A stretch of DNA of 64,000 bases from Struthio camelus (taxonomy: Eukaryota; Chordata; Aves; Struthioniformes; Struthionidae): NCBI RefSeq assembly GCF_040807025.1, contig NC_090952.1, positions 3,798,001 through 3,862,000 of the forward strand, written 5' to 3'. Below the pieces are notes generated by a model. The model saw nothing but the letters and a program-made list of their open reading frames with translations. It made no database searches and was not told the origin of the DNA. A program made the position numbers and the translations under genes. Below, piece by piece: positions 48,131 to 60,427 of the stretch. Position 1 is the stretch's first letter, and each line of letters starts with the position of its first letter.

Positions 48131-48300
48131 TCATCCCAGCCCAGGCTCCAGGGCGACGGCGGCTGCAACGCCAGACGCGGGGCGGGAAGCGGCTCTGGGG
48201 CAGGCGCGGTGGTGCGGCGGCCCGTGGGGTCGCTGGAGCCAGCGTCAGCTGTCAGGCAGAGCCGCCCAGCCTCGCAATTACCTGCTCTCGCTTTTCACGG
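48081..48300. promoter_or_regulatory. Small orphan CpG-rich patch
   Basis: CG-dense sequence (GGCGACGGCGGC, GACGCGGGGCGGG, GTGCGGCGGCCCG) follows the CACG repeat, in a region otherwise poor in CpG. No exon recognised beside it. It may be an enhancer or the promoter of a non-coding transcript. Confidence 0.35.
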
Positions 48301-51300
48301 CCAGAGGGTAAATTCAGAAGCCGGAGAGAAGGGTGACGACACAGGGCCAGGGAAACCGGAGAGTTAAATCATAGCTGCAGCTTAGTCTTGCACTGGGATG
48401 CCTTTTCAAGCGCGCAGCACCCAGCTCGTGCAGATCCCGGCAAAGCAGCCGTCTCTCCAGCCTGTACAAACAGAGACAAACCACTGAATCCCATCAGTAA
48501 AAACCCATTTTGGACATGTAGGAAGGCTGGATATTTACCCTGTCTGAGGAAAAAAAAATATGACAAAGATGGCTTATCTTACTTCAGAACAAAACATTTT
48601 ATTTTGTTTTGTGGTTGTTTACATTTGTTTTTACTTGTTTTTGGCTTGTCATTTCCCAATTTAGGACAATTTTCGGAGCAAATCCATGTTTTTAAATGAA
48701 AAAACAAACTTATCACCCAAATTAAAAGCTTTTTACCATTTTTAAATAGTTTTCCCACTTTTTTATAATCAGAGCTTCTTATTAAACTTGTTTTGGGTTT
48801 CAAAAATGGGTTTCAGGTCTATTCACCCAGCTTTACATAACACAGACTTGGAGAGAAAAAAGAAATAAATACGTTTTTGGGGGCATGATCCATTATTCCA
48901 TTATTTCAATCCAATAAAAAGTTTCACAGTATTCTCTAAGAGAAGTAGGTCTTTTAGTTTTTGTAGTTTTAACAAAAGGCTCATTAGAGCTGACTATTTC
49001 TTGAAGTCTCTTTGATGGGAGTAGGAGATTTCTTATGGGTCTTACTTTTCGTGCTCAGAAAAATACATCCCCAAAACTATTCTGCCTTTTGTGGCTCAGG
49101 AGTAAAATTTTGAAAGGTGAATCTAAGGACAGCCAAAAGATAAAGCTTTCTGGTTTTCCCACTTAAACGTCATGATTTTAGATGAAGTCTGATGCCTGAA
49201 TGTACAGATTGGGAAACGTGGATGAGTGATGCCTGTGGTCTTGGATGAAAGATAGCATCTGAATGGCCCGGTCTCAGTCAGCTAAGAACAGAGGTGAGAA
49301 AGTGTGAAAGACAGAAAGAGGAAATAACTACAGCGTGCCACGCAGGCACAAAAGCAACGCCTGCAAATGTTCAGGATCCCCATCCCTGAACAGGATCAGA
49401 CTTACAGAGAGGGAAGGAAAAAACGGAAGATGTGGCCGGCAGGGCTGTAGCAGCCTGAAGCACAGAGTGGTATCGTGGGGACCATCCCGGCAGTGCTGGT
49501 GCTGTCAGAGGGATATTTTCCAACCGGATCTCAGAAGCTCTAACGTGGGGTTACACTATGGCCCTGGCCTTCCTCCTTTCCTCATTCCCATCCCTGCACA
49601 CACACAAAAAAGTGGTGATCCAGCATGTTAATACTGTTTCTATGCTCACCTCTGCTTTCCCTGGACTGCCTGTGCCTATTTTCTAGTTCTTGTCCAGCAG
49701 CTCTGTGGGACGTCTTTTTGCTCATATCTACCTCTTCAAAGGCCTCACTGATGACCACCACCAATGCTGGTGGTGACAACAGTCCTGTCAGGCTTTACCC
49801 AGTGTCACCAAAGTGGGAGATGGGTAGGCATTTTACTGCTGTTTTGCAGCTGATACCTTTGGAGCAGCGGTGGCTGGTCACACATGGAGCTGGGAAGTGG
49901 TGTTCATCTGGAATAAAAACACAGAAGTGGACAATGGACATCCAGAGGTGTCTGGGGAGGAAGAGACAGAGGAGTGGGTGCATGAGGCATGTGGCAAAGG
50001 AAGAAGAGAAAAGAGGCAATATGCAGAGGGATGAGTAAATATAGATAGTTTATGGGAAGTTTACCAGACTGGGAACATAAAGTTGTATGAAATGTATAGA
50101 ACTCGGTGAGGAGATGGATCATGCCCTTTTGGAGGGTGTTTGTGGGCTGATGCACGTAGGTACCAAGGATAGGCCCTGCGCAGTATGTGCTTTGGGTACC
50201 TGCTGTCACAGAGGTCAGAAGCTGCTCCCTGAGAGGAGGCGAGGAGATGATGAGCCAAGTGCAAGCAAGTCCGAGGCCAGTCATCCACTGCTGGAAGAGA
50301 GGAGAAAGGGAGGGGCCAGGATGCATCTCTGCATGGGGAAGATTCCCAGGACACCCTTTGTTGTCCACAAGCTGCTCCCATCTGCTCCCCCGCCTGCCAC
50401 CAACCCATCTCCATAACGTGAGCTGACACAGCTTCTTTGGGCAGACATGTGATTGAACATGTCCCTTCAAACTACCTAACTGGAGCTTACTTTTTCCGTG
50501 AGAGTGACTCCACTACTGGGGAACCCTGTGGAGGGGCAGGAATAAATAGGGTTTTTATGCTTCCCTCTGGAAGTCATCTTTCAAGGCTCTCCCAGTGTTT
50601 CACACTAGACTATCTCCCTTCCTTTCGCCTCCCACCTTCATCTTTTCCCTCCTCCTGATCAGCTGCTCTCTGACTGGTAAAATGTTTACACTCCATCTAG
50701 ATCCACAAATCAATTAGAGACACATTTAGCTGGCATCTGGCTTCTTGAAGTTCATCTCCTTGACTGATACAGCCAGAGGGAATAAAGGACCTGAGCTGGA
50801 GCCCCTGTGTCCCACCCTATGGACACCAACAATTTTTAAAGACTTTTTAAATCAGTTCTAATTGAGGGGTATGGGCCACAGCCATTATCCCTGGACATTT
50901 ACGATCGGGACTGTCTGACTCCTCTAATCCTACCCATACCACCTCTATAAGCCATCGGATTTGGCCCATCAGAAAACTGATCATTCTTTTCTTCTGCAAA
51001 TGTCAGCCACCCCAGCTGCACTGGGAGATCTCAGCCAACCTGATCTGGAAGGCCCCATTTCAAGTAGCAGACTGCAGGGTCTCCTGTGAAGAAAGGAAAA
51101 GGAGGGAATGATTTTCCCACCTCCTTGATGATTCTTTCTCCCTTTACTTCACCTGCATCCATCCCATGTGGGTGAGACCCATCAGCCCCCAGAGCTGTTC
51201 CTTGTCTGTACAGACTGACAGACCACTATGAGAACAGACAGCTAATCCAGAAAAACGCTGGCAGAGACAGGTGTTATCCAATAACCAAACTGTGAGGAAA

Positions 51301-54300
51301 GGGTCCTCTAAATACTGAACTGATGCGTCACAGAGGGTCTTCTGCCTCCTCTGCATTCACCTTATTTGCTCTCCATTAATATATCAGCTACAGAAATGCC
51401 AAAAATAATTCTTAAAAAGTTCCCGTGGAGTCCTCCAAAGCAGCTGACGCAACAGGGCCGAGTGCTCAGCCTCTGTAAAAGCAGAGAGAGAGCAGTGAGC
51501 AGAATAATACAGGGATCATAGCACAAGAGGGAGGCACAAGAAGAGATGTGGGAACAGACAGATGAGGTGGATAGTGTCAGCAAAAAGGAGAGACTGCAGC
51601 TCTGATGATGGGACAGGTATTTTCATTAGCATGTATGTGGACCACCACGCTGCCCACAGGGTTTGAGGCAGACTGTAAGTTACATAGTTTGTCCTAAATA
51701 TGTACTTTGTATGCCACAAAACCACATGTCAGCCTTGTGACAGAAATAAAATAACTCAGAAAAAGCATGACAAATCTGCACTGCTCCTCTTCAGAGGGAA
51801 TACATCCTTTCCTCGAAACACCCAGGCCTCCTTTTGCACACACCTCTCAGTCTGAAAGGGGGTGCAGCTACACACCACAGCATGGCCAAGAGCACTTTCT
51901 CAGGGCTTTCTGCCCTGCTTACATCCAGCTTTCTCAGGATAACAGGATACAATGAACCTGTCTGCAATTCTCTGCAGCCCCGTGCACAGGGTGGGAATGG
52001 AGACATCATCATGCTGCAGGGGAGGTAAAAGTGGTCTGGCCTGGTACTGGGGATCCATGCTGGGAGCACTTTCTTGGAGGCCAGTACAGATGAGCTGTTT
52101 CCAGAGGTCCTATCTGAACTGCTTTTTTTTTCAATTTCTCCCTCTACTGTTTGTTCTGAGTTCCTTTCAACCCTGTGTAAGATTCAGTCAAAGTCAAGCC
52201 CAGCCTCACTCTGGGTCTCGTCCACCTTGCTACACCCCAGCTGTGAGCAAGCATGCTGTTGCCACTGTTCCTGGGTTGACAGGAGCCACACACAAGGCAA
52301 GTCGTGCTGTCATATTCCTCACCCTCCAATCTGTCCAGGTTTGCAAAGATGGCAAGATGCAGAACATTTCCCACCCCAAGTCTGGGCCAACAACATGTGA
52401 CACTGTATCTTCCTACCTTGGCTGTTACTGGTTGTCTTCCAGAAACAGCCAGCCATAAATCCTCTCCTTGCAGCCATCTCCGACCTCTGACTGATGTGGA
52501 ATATCCCCCAGGGTTTCACTAGTTCTGCCTCTGGCCTCAGAGGGTACCTGTTGCTCTCAGTGTTCATTCAGCAGCTTTGTTCAAATAGCTGAAGAGCAGC
52601 AGCTACGCTCACAGCAAAACACCTGCGTCGTGAAGATGTGCAAGCAGTTTCCGAGCTCAGAGCGACAGGCTTGCCTGTCTGGTCCACACTGCTCTGTGCT
52701 ACTCCGGATCAGAAAACAATTGCCATCTCAGGGTTGGACGCAGTTGCGTGGGGAGAGGAGCTTGGGGGGACAGGATTTTCCCTCCCCTACTGCACAACTC
52801 AGCGTTTGCCATCCTGGCCACAGCCTCTTCACTGTTCCAAGAAAGCTGTGCCTTCCTCAGTGATCTCTGCCAGTGAAGACTTCTTCCTTCGGCCAAGCAC
52901 CTCTAGGATGCAGCGGAGCGCTACTGAATGCACAGCCCATCAGCCTCTCTGGGTTTTATGCTCCTAGAGAAGCACTGACGTGGGGCCAGAGACACAGAAA
53001 CACAGGCAGCAACAGAGCACCTGTGCTCTGGGGGAGAAAAGAAGCTATACCCAACCTCAGCAGCAAGTAGCAGCCAGCTATGCGCTCACTCCCAGACGCC
53101 AACAGTCTCCGCGTATGCTGCAGAGATTTTTGCTCGTGACCAAGATAGCCTGGATAAACCTTGCGTAAAGAGGACATGGGTCTGAGAACACAGAGCTCCT
53201 TATTCTCCTCAGCTGAGCAAAGCCATCACTTTGGTGTCTTTGGGATATGGAAAGGGGAAGCCACCTCTCAGGCCTTGGCTCTGGGGTTGCAGCTGCTGCT
53301 GCATCGCCCCATCTAGTGGCAAAGGGTGGCTAGAGGGATCTCTGCGGCCCCATTAATGCAGAGGAAATCAATGAACGGTTGCCCCTCGCTGAGTATTTTT
53401 AGTGTGCAAATGTTTCATACTGTAATATATGTTCCCTGGTTTGGCTGAGCATGTCTCCATTTCCTTCCAGCATTACGAAGATGCCACTGCAGCCAGACTG
53501 ACGATAGACCGGTTTCAATTATAACATGAGGAATCACATGTACGGGGCTGGTCCGTAATATGCTGCGTGGACAGCTGGGTGCTCTGGTAGTTCCAGTAAA
53601 GGTACAATGGTTTAAGTGGAAATGACTGGTATTGATCTTGGCAGCCAGATACCAGCAGAAGTAAAAATAAGCTGCTCTCAATTAACCTGCATTGATCTGA
53701 ATTAAAAGAAAAATGGATCAGTCCTAAATAAAATACTAGCATCTCAAGTAAGAGCATCTTGCTTTGACCAGTGGTGGGTGGCTTTTTAGCAGAAACAGGT
53801 GTTTGACTCGAGAAAGGAAATGCCTGGTTTTAAAGTGCAGTTCTGGTTAGAAAAGCAATGGCAAAAGAATGGATGCTCCTCATATTTTTCCCCATTGCAG
53901 TTCTGTATCACAGGGCCCTTGGTGTAGAGATGAAGAGAGCAGTTTTCGAGAAGCCTGCGTCTGTGAGTGAACCAGAAACTTGCCCCACTGCAACCCCAAA
54001 TAAAAAATACTGGGAACAGCTATGGGTGAATAAATCAATGTTATTCAGCCTTGGCAGCCTGCAGACCCTCTGCAGTGATCAGCGGAGCAGGATCGAGCAG
54101 GACAGAACACAGAGAAGATCTCTGTAAGGCAGTAGAAGAGCAACAGATTTTCTCCCCCAAAGGGAAAAGAGCTCTCTGAGCAAAAATGGTAGAGAAACAG
54201 TAGGAGAGGCAAGGACCAAGCCCTGCCTTATTTTCCCAGGGCAATGTTTTAGCTGTCGTCAGGCCAGTAAGTGGTACAGCTCAAAAGCGCTGTGCTAGAC

Positions 54301-57300
54301 ACCTCATCCCGTTCTCCTGACTCTTAGGCTCTATGTTAACCACATTAAAAGCTCATTTGAATCAGAGAACTGACTTGAAGACTCATGAGAAAGGCAAAGC
54401 TGAAACACGAGTTGTGAAAGACAACATTATCTTCCACTGTAGATTTTATAACACGCAACGTAAGAGTTCCTGAGGTCTGTGAGCTGCTGACAACACAGTC
54501 CATGCTTTGTTCCAGTGATACTAACTGAGAAGAAAGAGTGAACAAGGATGGAGTCGACACTTTGAACAGAAAGGAATTCTCCAGCCTCATCTGCCTGCTC
54601 TGGGCTTGAGCTCACCTGGAACTTGAACCTTGCTGTTTTCCCTGTGGAGGATTTGGTTGAGGAAGGAGCAGGAAAAGCTAATTCAGAAAGCAGGATGGGG
54701 AGTGGCGCACAGTAGAAAATGCTGCAGAGCCCCTCTTCAGCTGAAACAGGTTGTTGTATCTGAACTAGCTCTAACCAGCCTCCTTGGGTACTAATAGGCC
54801 ACATCACCTGCCCAAGAAGTGGAGAAAGTGCTCAGATACTTGGGCACTGTCATGGCAAGAGTTCTTGGTGCTCAGAACTGCAGCCAAAAAGCCTATGTGA
54901 GTTACATTCATGCCTCTGGTTGCACTACAGACCTGTCTGGAGCAGCACAGGGAACATGAGACAGGAGAGAAAAATTCAAGGCGTCCTCCATGGACAGGTG
55001 GTTGTCTTGACCCACCTGAGCCAAGTATGGTAAGTACATAAACCTCCACAGCCCTGATCCATCTCTACCTTCTTTCAAATCCTCAAGTAATGTATTTCAG
55101 TAGTCCACCAGGAGGTGCCTACCTGACTTCATAAACTGAAGAAAGATGCTAAAAGTTGATTTGGGTTATTTCAAGAGGTGGGAGTTGTCTCATGAAGTCC
55201 CTTCTATTCTTAAGTGTCCTGGCTATTACCTCTCCAGAGTATTTCTCTGCCTTGAAAAGACCATGAGCCTTGGCCACCAGTCAGATCTGCAGCTGGTAAA
55301 TTTGGCAGAGCCACACACATTCACTGGGAACTGGAGTGGATCCAGACCCACAGTATGTTTTAGGACTCCTTACCTCCACCAGGAATGTGAAGTCATATCC
55401 TGCCATTCAGTTAGTATAGGAAAAATTCAGAGTTGGTGGTATCAGTTCAGCAACTTCACTCAGCACTAATTCTCAAAAGGTTTCCCCTGGATGGTAAGGA
55501 GGAGATGGGGTCCATGTCCCACACCTTAAATTCAGTATCTGTCTTCAAGGCTGACCAGCACTGTGACCTCTTCTAGAGCTTCTCTTTCAGGTCCCTGTTC
55601 TCTTTCCCATTTCTCATGGTTAAATTTAACTTCATCTCCTGACCCATAAGCTTGACTACAATAACTCCTCATACCAGTCACGGGGATACGAACCATGATA
55701 ATCCCTTCCTAGGTACTGTATTGCCTAATAAACTAGGATAATGAACTTTCATCCCTTCTTGCTTTCTACCTTTGTCTATAACCGTCCACTTAGCTGTAAT
55801 GAGACCTGACCAGCCACCACACTAGGATATAGAAACAGGATTATCTCTAGTAGGAGATATCAACTGGAAAAAAATCTACAGGGAATGATAAGATGTCTAG
55901 AAAAAACAGAAAAGGCCAAAAAGAGAATACTGGAGAAGAGACACATTAATATGCTTAAATACGCAAGGTGTTCCTGCAAGGAGAGGGGCAACAGTCCTTG
56001 GTGGACTGGACAAGAAGTCATGAATTCAAACAACAACCATGAGCATGAAGTTAGACAATAGGAAAATCTTGGCTAACAGTCAGGTATGGAACACTGGGAC
56101 AGATTTCTGGGTAAAGGTGGCATCAGCATGTTTGGAAGAACAGATTGTGCACGCATCCATCTGCAGTAGTTTAGTGGTCTTGCTGTGGGTGGCTGGGCTG
56201 AATGGCAAGCTGGGTTCCTTCAGGCCATTATTCTCCCCTGCCTAATCCCTGGCTCCTCTCAGAAGGCAGTGCCCCTTCTCATGGCACTCTCCCAATTTAC
56301 AAGGCTCTGCAGGGACAATTGCCATCCCCGAGCAATTGCTGTTTTTTCACAAATGGGGAAACTGAGGCTTGGGGAAGGAACTACAGAGAAAGAGAGGGTA
56401 GAGAAATCAGGGAATATTCCCTAGAGTTCACAACTCCTTGACTCACTCTGTGAGCATTGGACCAGGTCTGTCTAATGTACACTAATGAACCTACCGCCCC
56501 AGTGGCTCGGAGAGTGAACTGAGCTGATCTCCAGGGAAAGCAGAAGCAAGATTTGTGGCGAGTAGAAATGCTGGCATTCCCTTTAGGCAAATGGATTTGT
56601 GTGCCAAGCTTCCACCTGGGGGAGTCTGTAGTGTCTGTTCTTCCAGCTCTCCCCAGCAAGATTTGTAATTGGAGAGTAATACAACCTCAGATATTAAACA
56701 GGGAGAGGTAGATGGACTTTGAGATCCCTCAGCATGCAGAGTACCCAGACCCCGGAAGAGTGAAACTTGGACATACTGCCTTTCCAAAATGCTCTGTCTT
56801 TACAAGGAAACTCACAGCACTCTGGGGTTAAAATACTCTTCTCTCTCATCCCCGAACTCTGTCATTTCCCCATAATCTGCAATGCTACCCACCTATCTTC
56901 TTCCATCACTTTTTTTTCTACAAGATTTGGGCCCTGTAGGTTTCTCTCTCTTGATTGACTGCTCACAATGATGCCGGATACAGCTCAGGAGACAGCTCAG
57001 ACCCAGCTTCAGGGGAGCATTCACCCTTCCAAGTCCGGGTTTGATTTGAATCTGAGCTTTTCCCAAGCTGAAGGAGGATCAGCTGAATCCAGCCTATTGG
57101 GTTGGGTCCTTTCAGAAGGCCTCTGGAGCTAGTTCAGGTCAGCCCTTCACAGGTGCCTTGTTTATTGAGATAGGGTGAAGGAGAGATAAGGCAAGGGAGG
57201 AGATAACGGGAGAAGTTCTGAATCCCTGTCTTTCAAAGGCAGAACGGGACAGGACTGACAGCTGGGAACCCCTCAGAAGCTGGAGCAGGAGACTCAGGGG

Positions 57301-60300
57301 CTGCTGCACAGGTAACTGGAAACACTGAGGCTCTGCCTGCACTCCCCTCAGGCCTCCTGAGAGGGACTGGGACATTTTGCACAGTCTCAGGCATGAAACT
57401 GCAAGCAGCAGTCCAAGTAATCCCCAAGCAGTGGAACAGACTCCATCAATGCAAATCAGCAACAGCTTTCCCACCTCTCTGCACTGTAACTCTGGATAGC
57501 ACGCACTGCTTTGGTGCTGGAGGTTGGGCTTTCCTTGTCTTTACACTTCTTCTGTGTTCTCCTCTCTTTCTTCTTCATTTGCTTTCCCTTTTTCTTACTA
57601 AAATATCCTCATACTTGACTATCTACCATATAACCTTTCCGGTTCCATGACAGTCAACTTCCCTGACACAGTAGGTACGCCCAAACCTGAATCTGAAGGA
57701 AGTATCCCCAGTTGCTACAGACAACTGGAGCTCTCCAGCTATCAGACGAGAATCTCACCTCAGTAATGCCCAGATGGCTATGAGAAAGGAGGGCAGAGAT
57801 TTGGGTCTCCTTAGGAGACCACAAAACCTTTCAGAGTGTATGTCATCTCACATGTAAATGTGTGAGGCGACCAAGTGCTCTGGACAATCAGTTGAGGGAT
57901 GCGGCTTAGTGAGTGCATATTCTCAGACAAATCAAAGGTGCTTTCAGCCTCGACAGGTCACTAACTCAATTTCTGCTTGCATCCAGTAATGGGGATGGAT
58001 GGAGAAGTCTGGAACAAGCAGCCTTAAGGGATTGTCAAGCAGGCCTACAGTCTCCCTAAAAACCTTTTGTTTGGAAGAGCAACGGCTGAAAACCAGCAAG
58101 CCTTGGAGTAGCCACACTGGGAGGTGGGAGAACACAGAGCTTCTAGAGGGGCAAGAAAGTGACAGTAGGTTTCCCAGACTTGCTGATCACCATGAGCAGG
58201 CTGCAATGCCTGCCTGATCTCAGCCTCCTGTACCATCCCTACTATGAGCATCTGTCTGATAAGGAAGGAGGGCAAGGAGAAGAGACAACACTGGGGCTTG
58301 CGGCCTCATCTTCTTGGCCTAGTTGAAGGACGCACACTTCCACTTAGCATCATCTCATCTACACTGCCAAATTCTTCAGTGTAACAGTGAGTTCACTGCC
58401 AAAAATCCATCCCCCATGAATCACCACATTGTCTGCTCCATGTAGAGTTTGGAAGGGAGAAGTGAAATGAGAGCCCTATGGAAGATACACACCTTCCTCC
58501 AGAGAAACCCAATGAGTACAACAAATCTGAGGGATGTCACAGAGTCCATGGGCTGTTGTGCTGCGCTTGGGTGGCCAAAGCACTCTCAAGCAACAAGTCT
58601 GTATCGCAGGGATCGCTTTTTCTCAAGTACAGAGACACGAGCAGTATTCTGATAGCTCTCTAGAGCACTGAAAAGGTAGGTTGGTAACAGTGGGCAATGG
58701 CATATGTGCAAATCCAGTTCTTGGCACTGACTTGCTGATGAGAGATTGAACTGGAAACAAGGACAGTTGCATTTATATGGAAGAGAAAAGAATATGTTAA
58801 AATGGAATGGAAACCAAGTGACAGAATTCTCTAGATATCTCATGACCTGGCTATAAAACGAGAACTGCCGTGAGCTTCTTTCCTAAGTTTGAGCGTAAGC
58901 ACTACGTAATCAGTGCCAACAACAGCTGCAATGCAGTGCCTAGCTGGGGTACAGCAGGCTTGCCAGCCATGCAGCTAAAGGCACTACATGCCAGTACCCA
59001 ACAGGTCCTACTGATCAGTCAGGTCAGCTCTCACTCACAAGTTGCTTCACCTTGTGCCCCAATCAGGAGATCGCCAGATGAGGATAGCTGTTGTTAATGC
59101 TGTTTGTAAGAGACAATGAAAAGAAAACTCCTTTGTGCAGGAGCCCTTTCTCAGTGAAAGATCTGATGATGCTGAATAAACTCCTTGGGAACAAAGAGTT
59201 GTTGCAAAGCCCCCCCACCTCTGACTCCCAAGGCAAGCTGAACCATGGTGTCATTCAGCAACAGCCACAGGCCAGGCCAACCAAACCAACCCCCTGCCCA
59301 AGAAAGCCCCCCTACCCCTGCATGCCCTGCACTCTTATCACTCTTGAGGAAGGCACAAACCATCCCTGACCTACACAAGGTGCAGTTTCCAGTCTTTTTT
59401 GTTGACATGAGCAATTTAAGGACCTACTGAGAACAGAACAAAACTGCTGGTCCACACTCAACTCAGTTTCCAGGCAGTGCCCATGTGAAGTTATAGCATC
59501 TACTAGTTGCAAAGAGACACGGAGTCTAACTTGCGTCTTGGCACCTTACTCTCATTGATTTCAAATAGGAGTTAGGTGCCAGAACAGGAGCAAGAGCTGA
59601 GTCGAACCACCTGACTTATGGCTGAAATATTACTGCTTCCGCAAATCATTGCTCCTGCACCACCCAGTCTCCCTCTATTTTAGGCACTAATTGTGTTCCC
59701 GGATGTAAACTAAATGCTGGGAAAAGAATTGTCCAACAGTCTGGATGTAAGATAGGGGCTCAAAAGACCCGGCTTCTCATTTTCTTTCTTATGTGCCAAG
59801 AAGAGATGGAAAACAAAGGTGTGAGCAAGTCACTTCACCTCTTTGGAGGTGAGCTTCCTTTTGTCAGTAAAGTTTGGGGAAGGATTTGCCAAACAAATTT
59901 ATGTGCAGTGCACCGAAATTACTGTATAAATTTCCATCTTTTCTCTCTGCAGTTGAGTCCCTGGAGACCATAAGAGAGGAAGGGAACAGATTTGAATGTC
60001 ACTTCCCACAACTGCCAGCCACAAACACTGTTCCATCCACAGCTCAGACATCGGGGCTACCCCTCACAGGCTCCAGAGTTCTGCCTTTCTCCCACATTGG
60101 CTGCTTCAATTTGGGTTCCTGAGTTGGGTTTGGATTTTTTTTTTTTTTTGGAGAGTACAATTATTAGGGAAGCCCTTTAATTTTTCCGTTTTGGAAGAAC
60201 CCCAAATGGGCTTCCCGGCAAAACTAATGTGCAGGCGCTCAGCATTAAGCACTGAGTAATCCTGGAAGTACAGACCTGATGTCTCTACAGGCAGCAATAA

Positions 60301-60397
60301 ACTTTTCAGCACAATATTGTAACCTCAACTCTTCCTCCTTTAATGGCTTTTCTCCATGCCATTAGCACTGCTGCAGAACTTTCGTGCATGGCGTGTG
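48301..60397. other. Gene-free stretch, no exon recognised
   Basis: AT-rich degenerate repeat-like sequence at about 48.54-48.85 kb, and a unique-looking block at 53.34-53.58 kb. No domain recognised in open frames, including the 188-codon minus-strand frame at 49904-50470. A T18-type run lies near 60129-60147. Confidence 0.5.
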
Positions 60398-60408
60398 CGC
60401 ACAGACAC

Positions 60409-60427
60409 TCACACACACACACACGTA
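60409..60427. repeat. (CA)n microsatellite
   Basis: A short CA run ending in CGTAC. Confidence 0.8.

Noticed and set aside
49904..50470. 188-codon minus-strand open frame
   Set aside because: No domain and no supporting signals; chance frames of this size are expected in 64 kb of six-frame sequence.
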